In this document: one piece after another, positions 8,878 through 17,292 of the stretch
Layout: every line of letters begins with the position of its first letter
Numbering within the stretch: position 1 is the first letter of the stretch
NCBI GenBank assembly: GCA_036009105.1
Contig: DASYMJ010000043.1
Coordinates: 1 to 64,000 of the forward strand
DNA: 64,000 nt
Reading direction: 5' to 3'
From: JAFAVZ01 sp036009105
GTDB taxonomy: Bacteria > Acidobacteriota > Thermoanaerobaculia > Gp7-AA8
The notes under the pieces: generated by a model
Database searches by the model: none
What the model saw: only the letters and a program-made list of their open reading frames with translations
Told to the model about the DNA's origin: nothing
Position numbers and translations under genes: made by a program

Positions 8878-10872
8878 ATGCGTAAGCACCTGGGCGCGGC
8901 CGCCCTATTCCTCCTGCTGGCCGTCGCCATGACCTGGCCGCTCGCGCGCTGCCTCGACCGCTGCGTGGCCTACCCGGGCGATCCCTACATCAATACCTGG
9001 ATCCTCGACTGGGACTGGTACGCCGCGTTCCATCAGCCGCTCTCCCTCTTCCAGGCCAATGCGTTCTATCCCGCCCGCTACTCGCTCGCCTTTAGCGAGA
9101 ACCTGTTCGGCATCGCGCTGCTCGCCTTCCCCTTCCGCGCGGCCGGCTTCGCGCCGCTCACGACTTACAACCTGATGATGCTGGCCGGCTTCGCCTTCGC
9201 CGGCTTCGCCGCCTACCTGCTGGGCTGGCAGGTCACCCGGTCCTGGGTGGCGGGGGTGGCGGCCGGCATCTGCTACGCGTACGTGCCGTTCCGCTTCACC
9301 CATCTGTCCCATCTGCAGCACATCTGGAGCGGCTGGCTGCCGCTGCTCATCGTCGCGCTGCTGCATTACGCGCGGCGCCCCTCGTGGCCGCGCGCGGCGC
9401 TGTTCGGCGCCGTGTTCCTGATGAACGGGCTGACCAACATCCACTGGCTGCTCTTCGGCTCGATGGCCATCGCCTTGACCATGCCGATCGTGGTGCGGCG
9501 CTGGCTGCCGCTGCTCGCCTCGCTCCTCGTCGCCGGCGCGCTGCTGCTCCCGTTCCTCCTCCCGTACTGGCAGATGGCCAGGCTGTACGGCGCGCAGCGC
9601 AACTGGCAGGAGGCGAAGGGGTGGTCGGCCCAGCCGCGCGACTGGCTCAATCCCGGCGTCGGCAACCGCCTCTATCGCAACCGGGTCGATGCGAAGGTCG
9701 ATCCGGAACGATGGTTGTTTCCGGGAGTGCTTTCGCTGGTGTTGTGCGCTGTTGCACTGCTCGAACGCGGGGCCGGCTCTCCAGCCGGCCCGGACCGGCT
9801 GAGAGCCGGTCCCACGTTTACGGTTGCCGCAGTTTGGATCCTCCTCGGGTTCATCGGCTCTCTCGGGCTGCATACCGTCTTCCACCGCTTCCTCTTCACG
9901 TATGTGCCGGGCTTTCGCGCCATCCGGGTGCCGGCGCGCTGGGCGGCCATCGCCTACGTCGGCATTGCCATCCTCGTGGCGGTGGCCGTCGCCGCGATCG
10001 CGCGGAGGCAGAGGTGGGTCGCGGCGGTCGTCCCGCTGCTGTTCATCCTCGAGCTGCGCGCGGCGCCGATCCGCTGGTACCCGGCCGCGCCGCGGGACCC
10101 GCAGGTCTACATGTATCTTCGCGATCACCAGACCGGACCCATCGCCGAGGTGCCGATTGATGAGGGAGGGAGCGACTATGGGTATCTGCTGCGGGCGACG
10201 AGGCATCACCAGCCGATCGTCAACGGCGTCTCGGGCTTCGTGCCGCCGGAGCTGATCAAGCTGTCGACGATGTGGAGCGCCTCGCCCATCGGCGACGACT
10301 TCGTGGACGAGCTGCAGCGCATCGGCGTCCGCACCCTCGTGGTCCACGCCGACCTCCTCGGCGGACGGGACAAGGTCGTGCGCGACTGGCTGCGGCGGGA
10401 GCTCGATCGAGGCCGCATCGGCTTCGTGCGCCGTTTCACCAATGGCATCCAGGGCGACTGGCTGTTCACCATCGGCGGCGGCCTGGTCCGGCCGGCGGAG
10501 CTGGAGACGTTTCTGAGCGGCGGCTTCACCTACAGCGACGCGACCTTCGGCGTGCTCGACTTTCCGCGCGCCGGCGAGCGCTTGCCGCGGGAAGGCGCGC
10601 AGTTCTCGGGGTGGGCTTTGTCGCCGCACGGCATCCGCGAGGTCAACCTCCTCTTCGACAACGGCGGGGTGCGCCTGCCGACGCGGCTGATCGAGGATGA
10701 AGGGCTGAAGGGCGGCTTCCCCTGGTACCCGAACGTGCCGCGTCCCCGCTTCGTGGCGCCGTTCCGCCACCGGCCCCGCAACATCCGCTCCGAGACCGAC
10801 GTGCAGGTGGAGATCGTCGACGGGCGCGGGGAGCGGACGCTGCTCGAGGGGTCGTGGATCGACTGGCCGTGA
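8878..10872 (+). CDS. Polytopic membrane protein, GT-C glycosyltransferase-like
   Basis: A protein of 664 residues with roughly ten hydrophobic helices in the first 400 residues and a soluble C-terminal part. The first external loop carries acidic residues (YPGDPYINTW, ILDWDW), where GT-C enzymes place their catalytic Asp, so transfer of sugar from a polyprenyl-phosphate donor is plausible but unproven. The family is widespread and uncharacterised. Residues about 296-314, in a loop between two membrane helices, are encoded by an in-frame palindromic repeat (A family). The gene is preceded by a -10 box and appears leaderless; the DUF2911 gene follows after 22 bases with its own promoter. Confidence 0.7.
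   Translation: MRKHLGAAALFLLLAVAMTWPLARCLDRCVAYPGDPYINTWILDWDWYAAFHQPLSLFQANAFYPARYSLAFSENLFGIALLAFPFRAAGFAPLTTYNLMMLAGFAFAGFAAYLLGWQVTRSWVAGVAAGICYAYVPFRFTHLSHLQHIWSGWLPLLIVALLHYARRPSWPRAALFGAVFLMNGLTNIHWLLFGSMAIALTMPIVVRRWLPLLASLLVAGALLLPFLLPYWQMARLYGAQRNWQEAKGWSAQPRDWLNPGVGNRLYRNRVDAKVDPERWLFPGVLSLVLCAVALLERGAGSPAGPDRLRAGPTFTVAAVWILLGFIGSLGLHTVFHRFLFTYVPGFRAIRVPARWAAIAYVGIAILVAVAVAAIARRQRWVAAVVPLLFILELRAAPIRWYPAAPRDPQVYMYLRDHQTGPIAEVPIDEGGSDYGYLLRATRHHQPIVNGVSGFVPPELIKLSTMWSASPIGDDFVDELQRIGVRTLVVHADLLGGRDKVVRDWLRRELDRGRIGFVRRFTNGIQGDWLFTIGGGLVRPAELETFLSGGFTYSDATFGVLDFPRAGERLPREGAQFSGWALSPHGIREVNLLFDNGGVRLPTRLIEDEGLKGGFPWYPNVPRPRFVAPFRHRPRNIRSETDVQVEIVDGRGERTLLEGSWIDWP
9765..9817. repeat. 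A-family GGCCGGCT palindromic repeat inside the GT-C-like gene
   Basis: Two nested palindromes: GGCCGGCT-CTCC-AGCCGGCC followed by ACCGGCT-GAG-AGCCGGT. The insert is read in frame as Gly/Pro/Arg-rich residues in a membrane loop. Related copies lie at 20856, 27521 and 42717. Confidence 0.85.
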
Positions 10873-10879
10873 CCTCTGC

Positions 10880-10885
10880 TACGAT
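10880..10885 (+). promoter_or_regulatory. -10 element TACGAT, leaderless start at 10895
   Basis: TGCTACGAT, an extended -10, ends 9 bases before the ATG at 10895. The gap is all pyrimidine and G without a Shine-Dalgarno. It sits in the 22-base gap after the preceding gene, giving this gene its own leaderless transcript. Confidence 0.55.
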
Positions 10886-10894
10886 CCCGCCCCT

Positions 10895-11725
10895 ATGCGT
10901 AAATTGCTGACTCTTGCCGTCCTCGCAGCACTGCCCATCATCACCACCGCCCAGCTCAAGCTGCCGCGCCCCTCGCCGAAGCAGACCATCACCCAGTCGG
11001 TCGGCCTGACCGACATCACCATCAGCTACAGCCGCCCCGGCGTGAAGGGCCGCTCGATCTGGGGCTCGCTCGTGCCGTACGGTCAGGTGTGGCGCACCGG
11101 CGCCAACGAGGCGACCACCATCCAGTTCAGCACGGACGTCACCGTCGGCGGCAAGCAGCTGCCCGCCGGCACATACAGCCTGCACACCATTCCGGGCCGG
11201 GACTCCTGGCTGATCGTCCTCAACAGCGATACGAACCTGTGGGGCAGCTTCGACTTCGACCCGGCCAAGGACCTGCTGCGCTTCGAGGCCAAACCGGAGG
11301 CCGCGCCGTTCACCGAGTGGCTGACCTTCGACTTCGCGGACCCGGGCCCGGAGACGGCGAAGATCGTCCTGCGCTGGGAGAAGATCGCCGTGCCGTTCCA
11401 GGTGATGACCGGCACCTCCGCCCGGGCCATGGCGAACATCCAGGACGCGCTGGCGAAGGCCGCTCCCGACGACTGGCAGACGCCGTACTCCGCGGCCGGC
11501 TACGCCTTCGATCAGGGCAACATCGCGAACGCGACGACGTGGCTCGACAGGTCGCTGGCGACGAAGCAAACCATGCCCGCCCTCTGGCTGAAGGCCCGCA
11601 TGCAGGCCAAGGCCGGCAACAAGGCGGAGGCGATGAAGACCGCGAACGCCGCCCTCGCCCTGGCCGGCCCGAATGACAAGGACTTCGCGAGCGAGATCAG
11701 GCGCCTTTCGGCCTTGTGGAAGTGA
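10895..11725 (+). CDS. Secreted DUF2911 protein with TPR-like C-terminus
   Basis: A protein of 276 residues with a Sec signal peptide (cleavage probably after the Thr/Ala-rich stretch near residue 19). The DUF2911 domain spans about residues 22-170 and shows IWGSLVPYGQVWRTGANEATTI and LPAGTYSLHTIPG, as well as LNSDTNLWGSFDF. The remaining 100 residues are Ala-rich helices with a TPR-like pattern. DUF2911 proteins are exported and of unknown function, common in Bacteroidota and Acidobacteriota. It converges with the GNAT gene across a short stem-loop. Confidence 0.88.
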   Translation: MRKLLTLAVLAALPIITTAQLKLPRPSPKQTITQSVGLTDITISYSRPGVKGRSIWGSLVPYGQVWRTGANEATTIQFSTDVTVGGKQLPAGTYSLHTIPGRDSWLIVLNSDTNLWGSFDFDPAKDLLRFEAKPEAAPFTEWLTFDFADPGPETAKIVLRWEKIAVPFQVMTGTSARAMANIQDALAKAAPDDWQTPYSAAGYAFDQGNIANATTWLDRSLATKQTMPALWLKARMQAKAGNKAEAMKTANAALALAGPNDKDFASEIRRLSALWK

Positions 11726-11733
11726 CGTAGCTG

Positions 11734-11767
11734 CCGGTTGCCGGCTCCTCGCGGGGCCAGCAACCGG
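11734..11767. terminator. Convergent stem-loop between DUF2911 and GNAT genes
   Basis: An 8-base perfect stem (CCGGTTGC at 11734-11741 and GCAACCGG at 11760-11767) encloses an 18-base G/C-rich loop. It lies between two convergent stops and could terminate both transcripts, although there is no T tract. Confidence 0.55.
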
Positions 11768-11768
11768 A

Positions 11769-12305
11769 TCAGAGCTTCAGAATCAGCTTCGTCATGTCGT
11801 GCTGGTTGCCGTCCGGGTCGGTCCCGTAGCCGGGCTGCACGGTGGACTGGAAGCCGAGCTCTTCGAGCGTGGCCACCGCATCCGCCTCCAGGTCGGAGAT
11901 GAGCATGCAGCTGAGGTGGCGCAGGCCGGCCTCGCGGCCGATGCGGATCAGCTGGTTGACCAGCGTCGTGCCGAGGCCGACGCCGCGGTAGGCGGAGTCG
12001 AGGAACCAGCGGATGCGGCCCACCATGCGCAGCGGTCCGCCGTGGCGGCGATGGAGCGTGGCGTCGCCCACGATGTGGTGGCCGTCGAGGGCGAGGAGGG
12101 GGAAGACGTTCGAGTAGTTGATGTTGCGGCCCCAGCTCTCGATGAGCGACTTGTTGTCGATCGGGTCCCAGGCGAAGCGGCGATGTTCGAGGGGCAGGCC
12201 GTGGAAGAAGTCGTAGAGCGCGTCGACGTCTTTTTCGGTGAAGGGGCGGAGCAGGACGCGGCGACCGTCGCGAAGCACGGCCTCCTGCGGATAGCGATGC
12301 GGCAA
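11769..12305 (-). CDS. GNAT family N-acetyltransferase
   Basis: A protein of 178 residues with a GNAT fold. LRPFTEKDVDALYDFF is the usual first strand and helix, RWFLDSAYRGVGLGTTLVNQL is the acetyl-CoA-binding motif A (R/Q-x-x-G-x-G), and the end (EELGFQSTVQPGY) is motif B. It transfers an acyl group from acyl-CoA to an amine; the substrate is unknown. The start is TTG at 12305, supported by GGAGG 8 bases upstream. A TAGACT -10 candidate lies about 21 bases before the start, so this gene has a normal leader. Confidence 0.85.
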   Translation of the reverse strand: MPHRYPQEAVLRDGRRVLLRPFTEKDVDALYDFFHGLPLEHRRFAWDPIDNKSLIESWGRNINYSNVFPLLALDGHHIVGDATLHRRHGGPLRMVGRIRWFLDSAYRGVGLGTTLVNQLIRIGREAGLRHLSCMLISDLEADAVATLEELGFQSTVQPGYGTDPDGNQHDMTKLILKL

Positions 12306-12334
12306 GCTGGTTACCTCCGGCGGCGGAGTCTACA

Positions 12335-14056
12335 TCAGCGTACGGCCAACGGATCCATGGAACGGAAGACGGTCCGCAGCTGCCCGTCGGTCAGCTTGTC
12401 CATCTGCGGCAGGAGCGGCTGGCTGGGGTCGAGGCTGGCGATCTCCGCCGCGTGCGCCTTCATCCAGGCGACGATCCCTTCGGCAATGCGCTTGTTCGCC
12501 TTGCCGTGCGGCGTGGCGGAGCCGATCTCGCCGCTGATGATGCCGCCGGTCAAGGCCTTCCGCGGCGCCGGCCCGAGGGCGACTTCGGAGAGCTTGGCGC
12601 GGAACTCCAGCTCGGGCGAGTCGTCGATCCCGTCCTTCATGTCGATGGCGTGCCGCCCCTCGTGGGCCCAGATGGACGAGTCGAAGACGTCCTTGTTGAC
12701 CCGATCGAGGAAGGCGTCTCGCAGCGCGTCGCCTCCCAGCCCCTTCGCCTTCAGCTCGGCGAGCACGCCGTCGGCGTACTGCCGGTCGAGGCGCATGGCC
12801 AGACCGGGGAAGTAGCGGATCGACTGCGCCGCGCCGCGCTCGGCGTCGCGCTTCGTCTCCTCCGCGATCTCCTTGTCGCGCTTGGCGCGCAGCTCGGGGT
12901 CGGCGGTGCGCAGCCAGATGCGCACCGGCCCGTCGGCGTACATCGGCCGCACCTGGTAGATCACGCCGTTGTCCGACCAGCCGCCGTCGCCGCTGCCGCC
13001 GTCCGAGCGCCAGCTGCTGTAGCCGTTGGATACGATGCCGTCCATGGCGATGAAGCGCAGCGTGCCGCGCTTGCCGTACTGCGAGACCTCGCGCTTCTCG
13101 TCGACGATGCGGTGCCCGTAGTGGAGGTCGAGCACGCCGCCGGTCTTGCCGAGGTTGAGGATGGCTCCGTAGCGTTGATCGAGCTGTTTGACGAGCGCGT
13201 CCCGCGAGTAAGTGCCGGTTCCGCTCCAGAGCGTGCGCCCCACATCGTCGAGCGCCTTCTGGAAGGCTCTGTCATCTCGCTTGCCGATGGCGACGGTGCG
13301 GTAATGCTCCTCGGCGATGTCGTGGATTTTCCTCAGCGCTCTTTCGTACATCACGACCTCTTTGTTCCCGGCGAGCACCGCCTCGGTGAAGAGCTTCGCA
13401 TCGGCCAGCGCCTTGCCGAGGTCCGTCACGGTTGCCGGTACGTTGCCGTAGTACCAGCGCCACGCCTGCATCGCAGTATTCGTGTCGCCGGTCATCAGCG
13501 CGGCGTCGAGCAGGAGTCGCGAGACGGGGAGCGTCGGGCCGTCTTTTTCGATCACGCCTTTGAGCGCTTCCTCGGCCGTTCGCAACGGCGCCTGATCCAC
13601 CTCTTTGCCGGCGAGCCGTTCGCGAATGGCCGCCTCGACGTCGATGCCGGCCCTGACGGTGATTGCACGCGTGCGCTGGCTCCGCTCCGCCGCCTTCGCG
13701 ATCGCCTCACCCGCGGCCCTGCGCGCGGCGGGCAGGTCGCGCACGAGCTCCGCCTCCATCCGCGCGCGCTCGAGCAACGCGTCGGTTGCCATGTCGCCGT
13801 CCGCCCGGACGAGCGCCAACGCCCGCCGCCCCGCCGCCGCATCATGAAACGCCCGCCACTCGATGTTGGCCAGCCGGATCGCCGCCTTGTCCCTCCGCGA
13901 CGGATCACTGTCCTTGCCCGCAGCCTCCCGAAACAACTCCCGCGCCTTGTCGAACTTGCTGTCCGCCACCGCCGCCTCCGCGGCATCGAACGGCGATTCC
14001 GCGGCCCTGGCGCAGGCAACCGTGAGGAGGAAGAGGACGAGGAGGAGACGGCGCAT
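12335..14056 (-). CDS. Secreted protein with HEGRH zinc-protease motif, family not recognised
   Basis: A protein of 573 residues with an N-terminal signal peptide (RRLLLVLFLLTVACARA; the Cys could be a lipobox but its context is poor). The first 300 residues are Ala/Arg-rich helices. The C-terminal third holds SSIWAHEGRHAID, an HExxH zinc-binding motif, followed about 18 residues later by ELEF, which could supply a third ligand. A Gly/Ser/Asp-rich stretch precedes it. I do not recognise a named peptidase family. The gene is preceded by TACCCT 6 bases before its ATG and looks leaderless. A periplasmic or surface protease is inferred. Confidence 0.7.
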   Translation of the reverse strand: MRRLLLVLFLLTVACARAAESPFDAAEAAVADSKFDKARELFREAAGKDSDPSRRDKAAIRLANIEWRAFHDAAAGRRALALVRADGDMATDALLERARMEAELVRDLPAARRAAGEAIAKAAERSQRTRAITVRAGIDVEAAIRERLAGKEVDQAPLRTAEEALKGVIEKDGPTLPVSRLLLDAALMTGDTNTAMQAWRWYYGNVPATVTDLGKALADAKLFTEAVLAGNKEVVMYERALRKIHDIAEEHYRTVAIGKRDDRAFQKALDDVGRTLWSGTGTYSRDALVKQLDQRYGAILNLGKTGGVLDLHYGHRIVDEKREVSQYGKRGTLRFIAMDGIVSNGYSSWRSDGGSGDGGWSDNGVIYQVRPMYADGPVRIWLRTADPELRAKRDKEIAEETKRDAERGAAQSIRYFPGLAMRLDRQYADGVLAELKAKGLGGDALRDAFLDRVNKDVFDSSIWAHEGRHAIDMKDGIDDSPELEFRAKLSEVALGPAPRKALTGGIISGEIGSATPHGKANKRIAEGIVAWMKAHAAEIASLDPSQPLLPQMDKLTDGQLRTVFRSMDPLAVR

Positions 14057-14062
14057 ACCCGC

Positions 14063-14068
14063 AGGGTA
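14063..14068 (-). promoter_or_regulatory. -10 element TACCCT, leaderless start at 14056
   Basis: On the minus strand TACCCT ends 6 bases before the ATG at 14056; the intervening bases (GCGGGT) make no useful leader. It is a weaker match than the other -10 boxes in this window. Confidence 0.4.
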
Positions 14069-14132
14069 CGCGGGCGGGAGGGTGGGGGGCTTGGATGGGG
14101 GTAGCGGATTGGAAAGGGATTAGCGCGGCTCT

Positions 14133-14360
14133 TTAGTCCGTGCGAGAGAGATCGTGGATGGAGTACCGCGCGTCGCGGATCATCTCGACGATCTTATCGA
14201 GACGGAGCTGCCCGGAGTTCATCCGCTCACGCGCGCACAGCGGATAGAAGTGGCAGTTGTAGACCGTGAAGACAATCGCCTCGAACAGCGGCGTGTAGCG
14301 CGCATAGAACGAACAGTTGATGAAGACGCTGCGATCGTATTCGCGCTGCGAAACCGTCAT
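14133..14360 (-). pseudogene. Truncated N-terminal fragment of a nucleotide-binding-like protein
   Basis: An open frame of 75 residues beginning MTVSQREYDRSVFINC and containing YTPLFEAIVFTVY and a terminal HDLSRTD. This N-terminal pattern (VFIN-C-x-F-x-x-x-Y-x-PLFEAI ... IHD-I/L-SRTE/D) occurs in full-length proteins of about 165 residues. In those it is followed by a second half with another conserved block; here TAA follows at once and no continuation is found downstream. It is therefore probably a decayed copy. It overlaps the 60-aa gene by 4 bases (ATGA), so it is still translationally coupled. Its biological role is not established; a resemblance to TIR or nucleoside-hydrolase folds is only a guess. 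Confidence 0.55.
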
Positions 14361-14539
14361 TGCCTACGACGTCGCTCCGCGGCGATCTGCTTGATGGCCG
14401 CCGTGATGGCCGCCGCGTTCGGGCCGGGTTCAGCCCGCGGCAGCGGTCGCGTCGGCCACTCCGGACCATCCTTGATCGATTTCGGCTTCGTGGTGGCAGT
14501 CCGCTTCGTCGTTTTTGCTTTTGCCAAACCCGAAATCAT
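14357..14539 (-). CDS. Small basic protein of 60 residues, unknown
   Basis: ATG at 14539 to TGA at 14357. The N-terminal half is Lys/Thr-rich, a Pro-rich middle follows (EWPTRPLPRAEPGP), and the C-terminus is an Ala/Ile helix ending in four Arg. It overlaps the stop of the AraC gene by 4 bases (ATGA) and the start of the 75-aa gene by 4 bases. The coupling on both sides and the coherent amphipathic C-terminus argue that it is real. A small partner for the truncated downstream protein is inferred from the overlap. Confidence 0.55.
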   Translation of the reverse strand: MISGLAKAKTTKRTATTKPKSIKDGPEWPTRPLPRAEPGPNAAAITAAIKQIAAERRRRQ

Positions 14540-15333
14540 ACCCGCCGGAACTCCGCCGGAGTCATGCCCGTGGCCACGCGAAACGTCCGCGTGAAGTGGC
14601 TCTGATCCGCAAATCCTGCCTCGGTCGCGATGGTCGCGAGCGGGCAGCCGGAGCGGATGCGTTCCCTGGCGAAAGCGACGCGCAGGTCGCGCACCAGGTC
14701 GCCCACCGTGCAGCCGTAGTGTTGGCGGAAAGCGCGGGCCAGATGCACCGGGTGTACGGACACCTCGGCGGCCAGGGTGCGGAGGGTGGGTGGGGCGGCG
14801 AAGCGGGCGGTCACGATCGCATGCGCCTTGCGCAGCCAGGCCGGCGCGCGGGCACCGGAGGCGGAGGAGCGGGCGGTCTCGGCGAAAAGCTCGAGGAGCA
14901 GGCCCTCCACGGCGATGGGGGAGAGGTCGTCGTTGCGGCGGAACTCGCGGGCCAGGCGGGCGCCGATGGCCGAGGTCGATGGCGTGAAGAGGACGGCCGA
15001 GCGCTCGAAGGAGTCGCCGCGGGTGGCGAGGGCGCGGAGCCAGGAGCGGTCGAAGTGCAGGTTGAGGCAAACGGCGGCGCGCGATGCGAACTCGTCGGCG
15101 TGATGCTCCCCCGCCGGATGCAGCACCAGCGCGCGGGAGAGGCAGTCGCGCGCGCCGCCGCGCAGGCGCTCGCGATAGCGGCCGCTGATCACGAAGGTGA
15201 GGTACGCCTCTTCATGTCCGTGCCAGGGAAGGGAAGGGGTGGAGTAGCGCGTGAGCGACAGCGCGAAGCCGCCGAGCTGGCGCGCGGCCACGCGGACGCC
15301 GAAGAACTCGTTGCGGGCCAGGTTTCGCGTCAC
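14536..15333 (-). CDS. AraC-family transcriptional regulator
   Basis: A protein of 265 residues. The N-terminal half is a cupin-like sensing domain (WHGHEEAYLTFVISGRYRE, then HPAGEHHADEF, with His/Glu residues that could bind a metal or ligand). The C-terminal 100 residues form the two helix-turn-helix units, including LAAEVSVHPVHLARAFRQHYG and ATEAGFADQSHFTRTFR. The GTG start at 15333 overlaps the symporter stop (GTGA). Because it lies downstream in the symporter operon, it probably senses the transported compound or regulates its own operon; the ligand is unknown. Confidence 0.9.
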   Translation of the reverse strand: MTRNLARNEFFGVRVAARQLGGFALSLTRYSTPSLPWHGHEEAYLTFVISGRYRERLRGGARDCLSRALVLHPAGEHHADEFASRAAVCLNLHFDRSWLRALATRGDSFERSAVLFTPSTSAIGARLAREFRRNDDLSPIAVEGLLLELFAETARSSASGARAPAWLRKAHAIVTARFAAPPTLRTLAAEVSVHPVHLARAFRQHYGCTVGDLVRDLRVAFARERIRSGCPLATIATEAGFADQSHFTRTFRVATGMTPAEFRRV

Positions 15334-17048
15334 GCTGCCTCCGCCACCTCGTCCCCGTCCGGCTCGCGGTCCGGCAGCATCCGCTCGATGAGCAGCGCGG
15401 CGATCACGCCGACCACGCAGCCGATCACGTTCCACCACAGCCAGGCGAGGTTGGTGAAGAGCGAGAAGTAGAGCACCGTCGCCTCCCCCACGATCGCGCC
15501 GAGGCAGGTCGCCGTGCCGCCGACCGTCTTGGTGAAGAAGGCGAGGATGAAGATGGCCAGGATGGTGCCGTAAAAATAGGAGCCGAGCTTGTTCACCGCC
15601 TCGATGAGCGAGCCGAGGCGCGCGGCGTACATGGCGAAGGCGATGGCGAACGCGCCCCAGAACACGGTCAGCCACTTCGACCACCGCACGTAATCCAGCT
15701 CCGTCGCGTCCGGGTTGACGTAGCGCTTGTAGATGTCCACCACGCTCGTGGATGACAACGCGTTCAGGCCCGACGCGGTGGACGACATCGAGGCGCAGAA
15801 GATGGCCGCCATCACCAGCCCCACCACCCCGGCGGGGAGGAAGCGGAGCACGAAGCTGAGGAAGATGTAGTTGGTGTCGCTGACGTCCGCCGCCGCGTCG
15901 TTGCGCCGGATCAGATCGATGGCCGCCTTGCGCGTGGCCGCGTCGCGCACCTGGATGGCCCGCACCTTCTCCTGCGCGACGTACGCGCCGGCCGAGTCGT
16001 TCGCGCGCATGGCGGTGACGAGCTGGCGCACGTACTCCCGCTTCTGCACGAAATTCGCGCGGTGCGCGTCCTCCAGCTCCGCGTAATTCGCGGCGAAGCG
16101 GCTCACCCCGATCTTGGCCCGCTCGGCGGTGTTGAAGAAGAGCGGCGGGGCGACGAACTGGTAGAAGACGAAGACCATCGCGCCGACGAAGAGGATGAAG
16201 AACTGCATCGGCACCTTGACCATGCCGTTGAAGAGCAGGCCCAGGCGCGACTCGGCCGGCGTCTCGCCGGTGAGGTAGCGCTGCACCTGCGACTGGTCGC
16301 AGCCGAAGTAGGAGAGGGCCACCATCAGGCCGCCGATCAGGCCCGACCAGAAGGTGTAGTTGGTGGTCAGGTCGAAGGAGAAGTCGATCGCGTTGAGGCG
16401 CCCCATCCGGCCCGCCACCCGCACCGCCTCGAGGAAGGAGATGTCGCCGGGGATGGAGCGGATGGCGATGATCAGCGCCGTGGCCATGCCGCCGAGGATG
16501 ATCAGCATCTGCTGCACGTGCGTCCAGCTGACCGCCTTCGTGCCGCCGGTGGCGGTGTAGATGATGACCAGCGTGCCGATGATCAGGTTCGTGGCGTAGA
16601 GATTCCAGCCGAGGAGCACCGAGACGATCAGCGCCGGCGCGTAGATGGTGAGGCCGGTGGAGAGCCCGCGCTGGATGAGGAACAGGATGGCGGTCAGCGT
16701 GCGCGTCTTCGCGTCGAAGCGCGACTCGAGGTACTCGTACGCGGTGTAGACCTTCAGGCGGTGGAAGATCGGCACGGCGAACATCGACAGCAGCACCATC
16801 GCCACCGGCAGCCCGAGGTAGAACTGCACGAAGCGCATGCCGTCCGCGTAGGCTTGGCCGGGGGTGGAGAGGAAGGTGATGGCGCTGGCCTGGGTGGCCA
16901 TGATGGAGAGGGCGATGGTCGGCCAGTGCAGCTTGCGGTCGGCCAGGATGTAGGAGTCGAGGTTGCGCTGCCGGCGACCCTTCCACAGTCCGTACGCCAC
17001 GATGAAGCCGAGCGTGGCGCCGAGGACCAGCCAGTCCAACCGGCTCAA
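15330..17048 (-). CDS. Sodium:solute symporter (SSS family)
   Basis: A polytopic protein of 572 residues with about 13 hydrophobic helices. It shows the SSS-type N-terminus with YGLWKGRRQRNLDSYILADR, the substrate-path segment SIMATQASAITFLSTPGQAY, and a middle ATGGTKAVSWTHVQQM stretch. These match SSS transporters that move sugars, amino acids or vitamins with Na+. A longer hydrophilic loop (about residues 320-390) separates two halves. The start is TTG at 17048, overlapping the TGA of a 38-residue membrane peptide gene (TTGA), so translation is coupled. Substrate cannot be deduced. Confidence 0.92.
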   Translation of the reverse strand: MSRLDWLVLGATLGFIVAYGLWKGRRQRNLDSYILADRKLHWPTIALSIMATQASAITFLSTPGQAYADGMRFVQFYLGLPVAMVLLSMFAVPIFHRLKVYTAYEYLESRFDAKTRTLTAILFLIQRGLSTGLTIYAPALIVSVLLGWNLYATNLIIGTLVIIYTATGGTKAVSWTHVQQMLIILGGMATALIIAIRSIPGDISFLEAVRVAGRMGRLNAIDFSFDLTTNYTFWSGLIGGLMVALSYFGCDQSQVQRYLTGETPAESRLGLLFNGMVKVPMQFFILFVGAMVFVFYQFVAPPLFFNTAERAKIGVSRFAANYAELEDAHRANFVQKREYVRQLVTAMRANDSAGAYVAQEKVRAIQVRDAATRKAAIDLIRRNDAAADVSDTNYIFLSFVLRFLPAGVVGLVMAAIFCASMSSTASGLNALSSTSVVDIYKRYVNPDATELDYVRWSKWLTVFWGAFAIAFAMYAARLGSLIEAVNKLGSYFYGTILAIFILAFFTKTVGGTATCLGAIVGEATVLYFSLFTNLAWLWWNVIGCVVGVIAALLIERMLPDREPDGDEVAEAA

Positions 17049-17161
17049 CGGAAGTACCTCGTGAACGCGTAGAAGATCGCGATCAGGATGGCGAGGTTCA
17101 CCAGCACCGCGACGTAGAGCGTGGTCCAGGTGCGGCCGATGGGGGGACGGTCGGAAGACAT
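17045..17161 (-). CDS. 38-residue single-pass membrane peptide upstream of the symporter
   Basis: ATG at 17161, stop TGA at 17045-17047. The peptide has a short polar N-terminus (MSSDRPPIGRTW), one hydrophobic segment of about 20 residues (LYVAVLVNLAILIAIFYAF) and a basic C-terminus (TRYFR). Its stop overlaps the symporter TTG start by 4 bases. Composition, positive-inside charge and tight coupling suggest a small accessory subunit of the symporter or a translational leader for it. It is too short for most gene finders. Confidence 0.72.
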   Translation of the reverse strand: MSSDRPPIGRTWTTLYVAVLVNLAILIAIFYAFTRYFR

Positions 17162-17163
17162 AG

Positions 17164-17292
17164 TTGCTGGTTACTGGTTGCTGGTTACTAGTAGCTCGTG
17201 GAATCTACGATCAATCGGCGAATTCGTTCATCACGCGAGCGGGAACAGCCGGTTACGTTCTACGAACAACCAGTAACCAGCAACCAGCAACT
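17164..17292. repeat. Inverted heptad-unit repeat (GTTRCTG type), copy 2
   Basis: The left arm (about 17164-17195) is built of 7-base units GTTGCTG and GTTACTG ending in CTAGTAG; the right arm (about 17262-17291) is the reverse complement of the same units, also ending at the motif CTAC. The centre of about 65 bases has no clear coding potential. The repeat fills the gap between the PIG-L stop and the 38-residue gene start. Confidence 0.82.
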
